From Qipengyuania spongiae (GTDB taxonomy: Bacteria; Pseudomonadota; Alphaproteobacteria; Sphingomonadales; Sphingomonadaceae), in NCBI RefSeq assembly GCF_026168555.1, contig NZ_CP092471.1, positions 1,188,501 to 1,252,500 of the forward strand: DNA of 64,000 nucleotides. The letters are read 5' to 3'. The notes under the pieces were generated by a model, which saw nothing but the letters and a program-made list of their open reading frames with translations, did not search any database and was not told the origin of the DNA. Each line of letters starts with the position of its first letter. The first letter of the stretch is position 1. Made by a program: the position numbers and the translations under genes. This document shows positions 44,019 through 52,227 of this stretch, piece after piece.

Positions 44019-45170
44019 TTACTCCCGCGCCTCCACCAGCCGCAGATAGGTGTCGATCACGGCCTGATTGATCCGGTCCCAGCCATATTCGCCCGCCTTG
44101 CGCGCGCCGGCATCGCCATGCGTGTGGCGAAGGGCGGGGTCGGTGCAATAGGGCGCGAGCGCATTGGCGAAGGCAGTGGACGTACCTTCGCGCACCAGCA
44201 CGCCGGTCACGCCATCGTCCACCAGGCTGGCGCTACCGGTCGCACCGGCGGCGACTACCGGTAACCCGCTGGCCATCGCCTCCAGCGTGACATTGCCGAA
44301 GGTCTCCGTCACCGACGGGTTGAAGAACACGTCCGCGCTCGCAAGCGCCCGGCCAAGGTCCGACCCGGTCTGGAAACCGGCGAAGACGCCGCCGGGCAGG
44401 GCATTCTCGAACCAGCTCCGCGCGGGCCCGTCGCCGATCACCAAAACGCGGTGCGGCACATCGCGGCGGCGCAGTTCGCGGATCGTCTCGGCAAAGGTGT
44501 CGAGGCCTTTTTCCATCACCAACCGCCCGAGAAAGGCGATCGCTGTCTCGTGATCCGCGATGCCGAGCGAGCGGCGCCATTCGATGTCCCGGCGATCGGG
44601 ATGGAATATCTCGCGATCGACCCCGCGCGTCCACAGCGAGATGTCGCTGTGCATCCCCTGTGCCTTCAATTCGGCGATCTGGCTTTCCGACGGCGCGACC
44701 AGCGCATCGCAGCGATTGTAGAACCGGCGCAGCATCGCCTCGATCCACGGCTCGATGAAGCCGAGGCCGTAATAGCGAGGATAGGTCTCGAACTTGGTAT
44801 GGACCGAGGCGAGCACCGGAATGCCGTGCTTGCGTGCCCATGTCACCGCGGCGTGCCCGGTCGGATCGGGCGAGGAGACGTGCACCATGTTCGGGGCAAA
44901 CGCCTCGAGGTCCGCTTTGGCCTTTTTCCCCAGCCCCAGCGGCATCCGGTATTCCCCCCGGCCGCGAACGGGCATCCGCGTGTTGGGCACGTCGACCAGA
45001 TCGCCGGTGGGCGGAAAGTCGGGCTCGGCGACGACCGGCGCATAGATCCGCAGCGCCGCCCCCTGGCTCAGGATGTACCCCGCAAGCCGGTTCAGCGCCT
45101 GGTTGGCGCCATCACGGGTATAATTGTAGTTCCCGCTGAACAGGGCAATGCGAAGGTCTGTCGTCTGCAT
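44019..45170 (-). CDS. Glycosyltransferase family 4 (GT-B) protein
   Basis: A 383-aa GT-B enzyme that transfers a sugar from a nucleotide donor to a lipid or glycan. The C-terminal EX7E-like region FFNPSVTETFGNVTLEAMASGLPVVAAG is characteristic (Glu residues near 295 and 303); FLGRLVMEKGLDT near 215-227 and VLVIGDGPARSWFE near 247-260 are also typical. Acceptor and donor cannot be told; relatives in alphaproteobacteria include mannosyl and glucuronosyl transferases. It precedes rarA on the same strand with a 61-base gap. Confidence 0.82.
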   Translation of the reverse strand: MQTTDLRIALFSGNYNYTRDGANQALNRLAGYILSQGAALRIYAPVVAEPDFPPTGDLVDVPNTRMPVRGRGEYRMPLGLGKKAKADLEAFAPNMVHVSSPDPTGHAAVTWARKHGIPVLASVHTKFETYPRYYGLGFIEPWIEAMLRRFYNRCDALVAPSESQIAELKAQGMHSDISLWTRGVDREIFHPDRRDIEWRRSLGIADHETAIAFLGRLVMEKGLDTFAETIRELRRRDVPHRVLVIGDGPARSWFENALPGGVFAGFQTGSDLGRALASADVFFNPSVTETFGNVTLEAMASGLPVVAAGATGSASLVDDGVTGVLVREGTSTAFANALAPYCTDPALRHTHGDAGARKAGEYGWDRINQAVIDTYLRLVEARE

Positions 45171-45288
45171 CGCCGCAGCCCTTAAGCAAGGCCGCGCGGA
45201 TTGGCGAGAGGGTGGGCGACCGCGCAAGCCGAACAGGCTGTCGAAGACACGGTGTTTCGCGTTGACATGGTGCGGCGCAACATTCAGT

Positions 45289-45341
45289 GCCCTCAACGGG
45301 CCACGCGGTCCCAACGCCGCGCGCGCTCTCTGCAAGGAGAG
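45289..45341 (+). ncRNA. serC leader-like RNA (putative regulatory RNA before serC)
   Basis: Three consecutive hairpins lie just before serC: GCCC/GGGC with loop TCAAC at 45289-45301; CGCGG at 45304-45308 with CCGCG at 45317-45321; CTCTC at 45326-45330 with GAGAG at 45337-45341. The last one contains the ribosome site of serC (AAGGAGAG), so it can hide or expose it. A structured serC leader RNA is known in alphaproteobacteria in this place; the ligand is not settled. I call it by position and structure, not by a covariance match. Confidence 0.6.
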
Positions 45342-45346
45342 AATAC

Positions 45347-46504
45347 ATGACTGACGAACCTGCTCTCAAGCCAGAGCGTCCTTTCTTTTCGTCCGGGCCG
45401 ACCGCCAAGCACAAGGGCTGGTCCGCTTCCAATCTCAAGACCAAATCGCTCGGCCGCTCGCACCGCAGCAGCCTCGGCAAGTCGCGGCTGAAGCACGCCA
45501 TCGACCTGTCGAAGGAATTGCTCGGCGTGCCGGAGGATTATCTGGTCGGGATCATGCCCGCATCGGATACGGGCGCGCTCGAATGCGCCATGTGGACGAT
45601 GCTGCGACCCGATCGCCCGGCGACGGTGGCGGCCTGGGAAAGCTTCGGCAATGTCTGGATTCAGGATGCGGTGAAGCAGCTGAAGCTTCCCAAGCTGACG
45701 ACGCTCGACGCCGATTACGGCGAGATCCCCGACCTCGCGAGCATTCCGCAGGACAACGACGTCGTCTTTACCTGGAACGGCACGACCTCGGGCGCGAAAA
45801 TCCCCGACACCGACTGGCTGGCCGAGGGCCGCGCGGGCGTGACGATCAACGATGCCACCAGCGCCGTCTTCGCGATGGAGATGGACTGGGCGAAGCTCGA
45901 TGCCACGACCTACAGCTGGCAGAAGGTGATGGGTTCGGAAGCCCAGCACGGGATGCTGATCCTCAGCCCCAAGGCGATCGAACGGATCGAGAGTTACGAT
46001 CCCGAATGGCCGCTGCCCAAGCTCTTCCGCCTGAAGAAGGGCGGCAGGATCAACGAGGGCATCTTCCGCGGCGAGACGATCAACACGCCATCCATGCTCG
46101 CGACCGAGGATTATATCGACGCGCTCGAATGGGCGCAGGGCCTTGGCGGGCGCGCGGCAATGTTCGAGCGGGCCGATGCCAATGCGAAAATTGTAACCGA
46201 CTGGATCGAGGCGACGCCGTGGTTGCGCAACATGGTCGCCGATCCGGCCAAGCGCACCAATACCGGTGTGTGCTTCGTCTTCCAGGGCGACTGGTACGAA
46301 AGTCTGTCGGGCGAAGAGCAGGCGGAGGTGCCGAAGCGGATCGTCAAGCTGCTCGAGGATCGCGATGTCGGCTACGACTTCAACGGCTATCGCGACGCGC
46401 CCCCGTCCCTGCGCATCTGGTGCGGCGGTACGGTCGAGCAGGAGGATCTGAAGCGCCTGCTACCGTGGATCGAATGGGCCTACGAGCAGGTCCGCAACGG
46501 CTGA
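45347..46504 (+). CDS. serC: Phosphoserine aminotransferase
   Basis: PLP aminotransferase making phosphoserine from 3-phosphohydroxypyruvate and glutamate. The 385-aa protein starts MTDEPALKPE after the site AAGGAGAG that forms part of a leader hairpin. The PLP lysine lies in TYSWQKVMGSEAQHG near 190-204, and FSSGPTAKHKGW near 14-25 is the family start. It belongs to the alphaproteobacterial SerC subgroup. serA follows 91 bases later, so serC-serA form a serine operon. Confidence 0.94.
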   Translation: MTDEPALKPERPFFSSGPTAKHKGWSASNLKTKSLGRSHRSSLGKSRLKHAIDLSKELLGVPEDYLVGIMPASDTGALECAMWTMLRPDRPATVAAWESFGNVWIQDAVKQLKLPKLTTLDADYGEIPDLASIPQDNDVVFTWNGTTSGAKIPDTDWLAEGRAGVTINDATSAVFAMEMDWAKLDATTYSWQKVMGSEAQHGMLILSPKAIERIESYDPEWPLPKLFRLKKGGRINEGIFRGETINTPSMLATEDYIDALEWAQGLGGRAAMFERADANAKIVTDWIEATPWLRNMVADPAKRTNTGVCFVFQGDWYESLSGEEQAEVPKRIVKLLEDRDVGYDFNGYRDAPPSLRIWCGGTVEQEDLKRLLPWIEWAYEQVRNG

Positions 46505-46507
46505 CCC

Positions 46508-46573
46508 GGCGGGCGGCCACGTTCGCGGGCCGCCGCCCCCCTTACCCAGACATGCGTCCCGGCCGGCGCCGGG
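46508..46573 (+). promoter_or_regulatory. Two GC hairpins between serC and serA
   Basis: GGCGGGCGGCC at 46508-46518 pairs with GGGCCGCCGCC at 46527-46537 (one bulge), and CCCGGC at 46558-46563 pairs perfectly with GCCGGG at 46568-46573. They may pause or terminate transcription between serC and serA or just stabilise the RNA. Confidence 0.35.
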
Positions 46574-46595
46574 CGAACGACAGGACAAATCCGTC

Positions 46596-48179
46596 ATGAC
46601 CAGACCTAAAGTTCTCATCAGCGACAAGATGGACCCCAATGCCGCGCGCATCTTCGAGGAGCGCGGCTGCGAGGTGGATGTCATCACCGGCGAAACCCCC
46701 GAGCAGCTGAAGGCCCGCATCGCCGATTATGACGGTCTCGCCATCCGGTCCTCGACCAAGGTGACAGCGGACATCCTCGCAGGCGCCGACAATCTCAAGG
46801 TGATCGGCCGGGCCGGCATCGGGGTCGACAATGTCGACATTCCCGCCGCGAGTTCGAAGGGCGTCGTGGTAATGAACACGCCGTTCGGCAATTCGATCAC
46901 CACCGCCGAACACGCCATCGCGATGATCTTCGCGCTCGCCCGGCAGATCCCGCAGGCCAACGAGCGCACCCAGAAAGGCGAATGGCCCAAGAACGACTTC
47001 ATGGGCATCGAGGTGACCGGCAAGACGCTCGGCCTGATCGGGGCGGGCAATATCGGCTCGATCGTCGCCGCGCGGGCGCAGGGCCTGCGGATGAAGGTCA
47101 TCGCCTATGATCCCTTCCTGACGCCGGAACGCGCGATCGAGATCGGGGTGGAGAAGGTCGATCTCGACACTCTGCTCGCGCGCGCCGATTTCATCACTCT
47201 GCACACCCCGCTGACCGAGGAGACGCGCAACATCCTGTCCGCCGAGAACATCGCCAAGACCAAGAAGGGCGTGCGGATCGTGAACTGCGCGCGGGGCGGC
47301 TTGATCGACGAGGCGGCGCTGGCCGAGGCGCTCGACAGCGGCCACGTCGCGGGCGCCGCGCTCGACGTGTTCCAGACCGAACCGGCCAAGGAGAGCCCGC
47401 TCTTCGGCAAACCCAACTTCATCTGCACCCCGCATCTCGGCGCCAGCACGACCGAGGCGCAGGTCAATGTCGCGCTTCAGGTGGCCGAACAGATGGCCGA
47501 CTACCTCGTCAGCGGCGGGGTTTCCAACGCGCTCAACATGCCCAGCCTCAGCGCCGAGGAAGCGCCCAAGCTGCGGCCCTACATGAAGCTTGCGGAAAAT
47601 CTCGGCAGCCTCGTCGGCCAGCTCGCTCATGGCAATCTCACGCGGATCAGCGTGGAGCGCGAGGGAGCGGCGGCCGAGCTTTCGGGCAAGCCGATCACCG
47701 GCGCGGTGCTGGCCGGGCTGATGCGCCAGTATTCGGACACGGTGAACATGGTCAACGCGCCCTATCTGGCAAAGGAGCGGGGGCTCGACGTGCGTGAGAT
47801 CCGGCACGACCGCGAAGGGGCCTACAACACGCTGCTGCGGGTGACGGTGGGGACCGAGAGCGGAGAGCGTTCGGTCGCGGGCACGCTGTTCGGCACCGAT
47901 GCGCCGCGGCTGGTCGAGATTTTTGGCGTGCGGATCGAGGCCGAGCTCGAAGGCCACATGCTCTACATCGTCAACGAGGACGCGCCAGGCTTCATCGGCC
48001 GCATCGGATCGCTGCTGGGCGAAGCGGGCATCAATATCGGTACCTTCCACCTCGGTCGCCGCCAGGCGGGCGGGGAGGCGACGCTGCTGCTGAGCGTCGA
48101 TGCGCCGATCCCGCCGGAACTGGTCCGGCAGGCCTGCGCGCTCCAGGGCGTGAAGACCGTCATGCCGCTGGAATTCTGA
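46596..48179 (+). CDS. serA: D-3-phosphoglycerate dehydrogenase
   Basis: First enzyme of serine biosynthesis, oxidising 3-phosphoglycerate with NAD. The 527-aa length is the long form with an intervening ASB domain and a C-terminal ACT domain for serine feedback. Visible: GRAGIGVDNVD at about 71-81, the NAD motif GLIGAGNIGSIVAARAQGL near 147-165, HTPLTEETRN near 202-211, and the catalytic histidine in CTPHLGAST near 274-282. The ACT domain occupies about 455-527 (LYIVNEDAPGFIGRI). It is downstream of serC in the serine operon and 28 bases before hisZ. Confidence 0.95.
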   Translation: MTRPKVLISDKMDPNAARIFEERGCEVDVITGETPEQLKARIADYDGLAIRSSTKVTADILAGADNLKVIGRAGIGVDNVDIPAASSKGVVVMNTPFGNSITTAEHAIAMIFALARQIPQANERTQKGEWPKNDFMGIEVTGKTLGLIGAGNIGSIVAARAQGLRMKVIAYDPFLTPERAIEIGVEKVDLDTLLARADFITLHTPLTEETRNILSAENIAKTKKGVRIVNCARGGLIDEAALAEALDSGHVAGAALDVFQTEPAKESPLFGKPNFICTPHLGASTTEAQVNVALQVAEQMADYLVSGGVSNALNMPSLSAEEAPKLRPYMKLAENLGSLVGQLAHGNLTRISVEREGAAAELSGKPITGAVLAGLMRQYSDTVNMVNAPYLAKERGLDVREIRHDREGAYNTLLRVTVGTESGERSVAGTLFGTDAPRLVEIFGVRIEAELEGHMLYIVNEDAPGFIGRIGSLLGEAGINIGTFHLGRRQAGGEATLLLSVDAPIPPELVRQACALQGVKTVMPLEF

Positions 48180-48207
48180 CACCGTATCGGGCAGGGGCCG
48201 CCGGGAC

Positions 48208-49335
48208 ATGAGCGTGACCACGACCGATCCCGACAATCTCCTGCCCGAAGGGCTGGAGGACATGCTGCCCGCCCGCGCCGCTGCGGTGACGCAGGCCATG
48301 CGCGCCGTTCTCGAGACGATGGATCGCCATGGCTACGACCGGGTGCGCCCCCCGATGCTCGAATTCGAGCGGTCGCTGGCGGGGCGGATGGACGGGATCG
48401 CCACAAGGCGGATGTTCCGCTTCGTCGATCCGGCGAGCCTGCGCACGCTGGCGCTGAGGAGCGACATCACCCCCCAGATCGGGCGCATCGCGGCGACCGG
48501 CCTTGCCCATGCGCCGCGCCCGCTGCGGCTGTGCTATGGCGGGGAGGTCGCGATGATCCGCGCCGACCAGCTCGACCCGGCGCGTCAGCGGTTGCAATTG
48601 GGTGCCGAACTGATCGGCAGCGACACGGTCGAGGCGGCGAGCGAGATCGTCGAACTGGCCATTGAGGCGCTGCGGGCGGCGGGCGTCGGCGACATCTCGG
48701 TCGATTTTACCATGCCCGACCTCGTCGACCGGCTGGCCGAAACCGCCATGCCGCTGCGCGGGGAGGACCGCGAGGCTGTCCGCCGCGAACTCGATTCCAA
48801 GGATGCCGGCGGGTTGAAGGCTGTCGAGGGCGGCACGGCCTATCTTCCGCTGCTTTACGCCGCCGGGCCGTTCGATGATGCGATGCGGCGGATGCAGGAA
48901 ATCGATGCCAGCAACGTGCTCGATACGCGGCTCGATGGGTTGCGGCGCATCGCCGCGCGAGTGGGCGACCGTGCCCGGCTGACGCTCGATCCGAGCGAGC
49001 GGCACGGCTTCGAATATCAGAGCTGGTTCGGCTTCACCGTCTATGCCGAGGGTGCACGCGGCGCGCTGGGCCGGGGCGGCACTTATACACTTGCCGGAAG
49101 CGACGAGAACGCAACCGGCTTTTCTCTCTACATGGAACCGATCCTGGAGGCGCTCGGGAAAAAGTCGGAAGGGCGCGAGCAGCTGTTCCTGCCGCTCGGA
49201 CATGACCGAGCGGCGGCAGCCAGCTTGCGCGAGCAGGGATGGCGGACGGTCGCGGCGCTTTCGGATACCGACGATCCGTCCGTCCTGGAGTGCACTCACA
49301 CTCTCGACGAGAGCGGAAAAACGCGGCCGGTCTGA
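48208..49335 (+). CDS. hisZ: ATP phosphoribosyltransferase regulatory subunit HisZ
   Basis: Class II aminoacyl-tRNA synthetase-like protein without tRNA charging, which activates the short HisG in histidine biosynthesis. The 375-aa protein has LLPEGLEDMLP near 11-21, the synthetase-like RSDITPQIGR near 84-93 and the reduced later motifs. It lacks the anticodon-binding domain, and no hisG is in the window, so the partner lies elsewhere. It is 28 bases after serA and may be co-transcribed with the serine genes. A stem follows its stop. Confidence 0.9.
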   Translation: MSVTTTDPDNLLPEGLEDMLPARAAAVTQAMRAVLETMDRHGYDRVRPPMLEFERSLAGRMDGIATRRMFRFVDPASLRTLALRSDITPQIGRIAATGLAHAPRPLRLCYGGEVAMIRADQLDPARQRLQLGAELIGSDTVEAASEIVELAIEALRAAGVGDISVDFTMPDLVDRLAETAMPLRGEDREAVRRELDSKDAGGLKAVEGGTAYLPLLYAAGPFDDAMRRMQEIDASNVLDTRLDGLRRIAARVGDRARLTLDPSERHGFEYQSWFGFTVYAEGARGALGRGGTYTLAGSDENATGFSLYMEPILEALGKKSEGREQLFLPLGHDRAAAASLREQGWRTVAALSDTDDPSVLECTHTLDESGKTRPV

Positions 49336-49356
49336 CGGTTTGGCCCGACCGGCCGC
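49323..49356. terminator. Bidirectional hairpin between hisZ and the aldo/keto reductase
   Basis: GCGGCCGGTC at 49323-49332 pairs perfectly with GACCGGCCGC at 49347-49356 across a 14-base loop that includes the hisZ stop. The two flanking genes are convergent, so it could end both. No T run follows on either strand, so it is a weak call. Confidence 0.4.
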
Positions 49357-49363
49357 GCTGCCC

Positions 49364-50179
49364 TCAGTCGAAGTCGGAAGGATCGGGACCCATTCGACCA
49401 TCGTCGCTGTCGAGCCCGTCGATGCGGCCCATCTGGTCGTCCGTCAGCTCGAAGGACAGCGCCTTGAAATTGGCCTCGATGTGGTCGCGGCTGCTCGCCT
49501 TGGGGATCGGGCAGAGACCATGCTGCAGATGCCAGCGGATGATCACGGCGCTGGCCGGCTGACCGGTTTCCTCCGCGATTTTTTCGATCGTATCGTTCTG
49601 AAGTCCTTCGCCCTGGCCGAGCGGCGACCAGCTCTGTGTCACGATGCCGAGTTCGTCGTGGACCTTGCGCAGCGCGCGCTGCTGGAAGCTGGGGTGCAGT
49701 TCGATCTGGTTGAGCGCCGGGGTTACTCCAGTCTCGTCGATGATGCGGCGCAGATCTTCCTCGCGGAAGTTCGACACGCCGATCGACTTCGCCTTGCCTG
49801 CATCGCGCAGTTCGATCAGCGCTTTCCATGTCTCGACGAACAGGTCCTTGCCCGGACATGGCCAGTGGATCAGCAGCATGTCGACATGCTCGCGCCCCAG
49901 CCGGTCGAGACACTTGTCGGCGGCCTTGAGCGTCCGGTCGTAACCTTGGCTGTCGTTCCAGATTTTCGTCTGCAGGAAGATGTCGGACCAGTCGCCGACA
50001 CCTTTGCCGACGCCGCGCTCGTTCTCGTAGATCGCGGCGGTGTCGATCAGCCAGTAGCCGACATCGATGGCGGTCGAGACGGCCTCGGGCGCGTCATCCT
50101 CCGCGATCTTGTAGGTCCCGAAGCCGAGTTGCGGGATCTGGCGGCCGTCATTGAGGTCGAGAGTGGGGTAATCGGTCAT
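49364..50179 (-). CDS. Aldo/keto reductase
   Basis: NADPH-linked TIM-barrel reductase, 271 aa, of the 2,5-diketo-gluconate reductase type. The catalytic set is visible: Asp47 and Tyr52 in LIDTAAIYENE, a lysine in LQTKIW near 70-75 and His106 in LLIHWP. The late IPKASSRDHIEANF near 226-239 is the cofactor motif. It starts with ATG after GGAGATTTC. It faces divergently purA, with 142 bases between. The natural substrate is unknown. Confidence 0.9.
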   Translation of the reverse strand: MTDYPTLDLNDGRQIPQLGFGTYKIAEDDAPEAVSTAIDVGYWLIDTAAIYENERGVGKGVGDWSDIFLQTKIWNDSQGYDRTLKAADKCLDRLGREHVDMLLIHWPCPGKDLFVETWKALIELRDAGKAKSIGVSNFREEDLRRIIDETGVTPALNQIELHPSFQQRALRKVHDELGIVTQSWSPLGQGEGLQNDTIEKIAEETGQPASAVIIRWHLQHGLCPIPKASSRDHIEANFKALSFELTDDQMGRIDGLDSDDGRMGPDPSDFD

Positions 50180-50321
50180 GAAATCTCCTTTTGCCCAACC
50201 AATGGCCCAGCGAGGCGATGTTTCCGCCGCAAGCAGCCTCTGCGCCTTGCCCTGATCCACGCATCCGCCTACCGCCCGCGCGTTTGCCCGCCCGCGAGCG
50301 GCGCCACAGGACAGGAACAGC

Positions 50322-51611
50322 ATGGCCAACGTCACGGTAATCGGTGCCCAGTGGGGCGATGAGGGCAAGGGCAAGATCGTCGACTGGCTCGCCAGCCGCG
50401 CCGACGCAGTCGTGCGCTTTCAAGGCGGGCACAATGCCGGCCACACGCTGGTGGTGGGCGAGACGACCTACAAGCTGAGCCTGCTGCCGAGCGGCATCGT
50501 CACCGGCACGCTCAGCATCGTCGGCAATGGCGTGGTGCTCGACCCCTGGGCGCTCAAGGCCGAGGTGGAAAAGCTCGAAGGGCAAGGGGTCGCCATCAAT
50601 CCTGACAATTTCGCGATCGCGGATAATTGCGCGCTGATCCTGCCGATCCACCGCGATCTCGACGGGCTGCGCGAAACTGCCGCCGGGCAGGGCAAGATCG
50701 GCACGACCGGTCGCGGAATCGGCCCGGCTTACGAGGACAAGGTCGGTCGCCGCGCGATCCGGGTGTGCGATCTTGCGCATCTGGACGCGATCGAGCCGCA
50801 ATTGGACCGCCTTTGTGCGCATCACGACGCGCTGCGTGCCGGTTTCGACCAGCCGCCGATCGATCGCGAGGCGCTGCTCGCCGACCTGCGCGAGATTGCG
50901 CCCTTCGTGCTCAAATTCGCGCAGCCGGTGTGGAAGCGCCTGAAAAAAGTGCGCAAGGCCGGGGCCAAGATCCTGTTCGAGGGCGCGCAGGGCGTGCTGC
51001 TCGACGTCGATCACGGGACCTATCCCTTCGTCACCAGCTCCAACACCGTAAGCGGCTCGGCCGCGGCGGGCAGCGGACTTGGGCCCAACGCGACCGGCTT
51101 CGTGCTCGGCATCGTCAAGGCCTACACCACGCGCGTCGGCAGCGGGCCGTTCCCCACCGAGCTCGAGGACGAGATCGGCCAGGGTCTGGGCGAGCGCGGC
51201 CACGAATTCGGCACGGTCACCGGCCGCAAGCGGCGGGTCGGCTGGTTCGACGCCGTGCTGGTGCGCCAGACCTGCGCGATCAGCGGGGTGACCGGCATTG
51301 CACTGACCAAGATCGACGTGCTCGACGGAATGGACACGGTGAAGATCTGCACCGGCTATCGCCTGCGCGGACAGGTCTACGACTATCTGCCGAGCCACGC
51401 TGCGGACCAGGCGGCGGTCGAGCCGATCTACGAGGAAATGGAAGGCTGGCGCGAGAGCACGGCGGGCGCCCGCAGCTGGGCCGATCTCCCGGCCAATGCG
51501 ATCAAGTATATCAGCCGGGTGCAGGAACTGATCGAGACGCCGGTCGCGCTCGTTTCGACCAGCCCCGAGCGCGAGGACACCATCCTCGTCCGCGATCCTT
51601 TCATGGACTGA
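50322..51611 (+). CDS. purA: Adenylosuccinate synthetase
   Basis: Converts IMP and aspartate to adenylosuccinate with GTP, in AMP synthesis. The 429-aa protein has the nucleotide site QWGDEGKGK at 9-17, the active-site His41 (NAGHTL), [14 protein letters not shown] near 126-139, and [15 protein letters not shown] near 240-254. The C-terminal DPFMD is followed by the stop, and the last codons are tandemly duplicated just after it (see findings). No other pur gene is nearby. Confidence 0.97.
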   Translation: MANVTVIGAQWGDEGKGKIVDWLASRADAVVRFQGGHNAGHTLVVGETTYKLSLLPSGIVTGTLSIVGNGVVLDPWALKAEVEKLEGQGVAINPDNFAIADNCALILPIHRDLDGLRETAAGQGKIGTTGRGIGPAYEDKVGRRAIRVCDLAHLDAIEPQLDRLCAHHDALRAGFDQPPIDREALLADLREIAPFVLKFAQPVWKRLKKVRKAGAKILFEGAQGVLLDVDHGTYPFVTSSNTVSGSAAAGSGLGPNATGFVLGIVKAYTTRVGSGPFPTELEDEIGQGLGERGHEFGTVTGRKRRVGWFDAVLVRQTCAISGVTGIALTKIDVLDGMDTVKICTGYRLRGQVYDYLPSHAADQAAVEPIYEEMEGWRESTAGARSWADLPANAIKYISRVQELIETPVALVSTSPEREDTILVRDPFMD

Positions 51612-51633
51612 CGGCATGGACTGACAGGGCCGG

Positions 51634-51650
51634 GCCGCTAGGATAGCGGC
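51634..51650 (+). promoter_or_regulatory. Hairpin over the ribosome site of the L,D-transpeptidase gene
   Basis: GCCGCTA at 51634-51640 pairs perfectly with TAGCGGC at 51644-51650 across loop GGA, and the ATG follows immediately at 51651. The only ribosome site, AGGA at 51640-51643, is in the loop and stem edge, so initiation may depend on opening this structure. Confidence 0.45.
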
Positions 51651-52130
51651 ATGAGTCTGCGCGTTCTCGTCGCTGCTTCCCTCGCTTTGGCCGCGGTTCC
51701 TGCCGGGGCGCAGGAAATGGCCGACTTCGTTCTGATCGACAAGTCGGACCGGACGATGTGGGTCTATGCGCATGGCGAGGTGATCCGCACGATCGCCGGC
51801 TTGCAGTTGGGCGACGCGCCGGAGGGGCACAAGCAGTTCCAGGGCGATGAGCGGACGCCGGAGGGCCGCTACACGATCGATTACGGCAACCCGCAATCGC
51901 GCTTCTATCTCAGCCTTCACATCTCCTATCCCAACGCTGCCGATCGCGCCTATGCGGCAGAGCGGGGACGGTCACCGGGCGGGGACATCTTCATCCACGG
52001 CCAGCCCAACGGTTCGACCGGGCGGATGGCGGGCGACTGGACCGATGGTTGCATCGCGCTGTCGGACGCCCAGATAGCCGATCTGTGGCAGATCGTTCCG
52101 GACGGCACGCCGATCGAGATCCGCCCGTGA
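51651..52130 (+). CDS. L,D-transpeptidase family (YkuD) protein, exported
   Basis: A 159-aa periplasmic enzyme of the YkuD fold, which makes 3-3 peptidoglycan cross-links or attaches proteins to the wall. A signal peptide covers 1-20 (cut at AGA-QE). The catalytic region has His116 in FIHGQPN and Cys134 in WTDGCIALS, the HG...(S/T)-G-C-(R/I) signature. It is short, just the catalytic domain, with no LysM or other binding module. The start is covered by a hairpin. Confidence 0.88.
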   Translation: MSLRVLVAASLALAAVPAGAQEMADFVLIDKSDRTMWVYAHGEVIRTIAGLQLGDAPEGHKQFQGDERTPEGRYTIDYGNPQSRFYLSLHISYPNAADRAYAAERGRSPGGDIFIHGQPNGSTGRMAGDWTDGCIALSDAQIADLWQIVPDGTPIEIRP

Positions 52131-52170
52131 AGTCTTTCCCCGGAGCAAGCGCTTCGCCGACTCAAAATTC

Positions 52171-52203
52171 TTGACATGAACCGTTTTTGTTCTCAATTTG
52201 TCC
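52171..52203 (+). promoter_or_regulatory. Sigma-70-like promoter with overlapping LexA-like site
   Basis: A perfect TTGACA at 52171-52176 is followed after 17 bases by CAATTT at 52194-52199 (poor -10). GTTC-N7-GTCC at 52189-52203 lies across the -10 region and differs by one base from the alphaproteobacterial LexA pattern GTTC-N7-GTTC. A GAAC at 52178 sits 11 bases before the GTTC. Confidence 0.45.
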
Positions 52204-52227
52204 TCCGCATTTAGGGAGGAATACGGA

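Noticed and set aside
46542..48299. Minus-strand open frame of 585 codons over serA
   Set aside because: Mirror frame of serA in high-GC DNA without any recognisable feature.
52178..52192. GAAC-N7-GTTC as a palindromic LexA box
   Set aside because: The spacing and orientation do not match either the Bacillus (N4) or alphaproteobacterial (direct repeat) pattern; only the GTTC-N7-GTCC part is worth testing.
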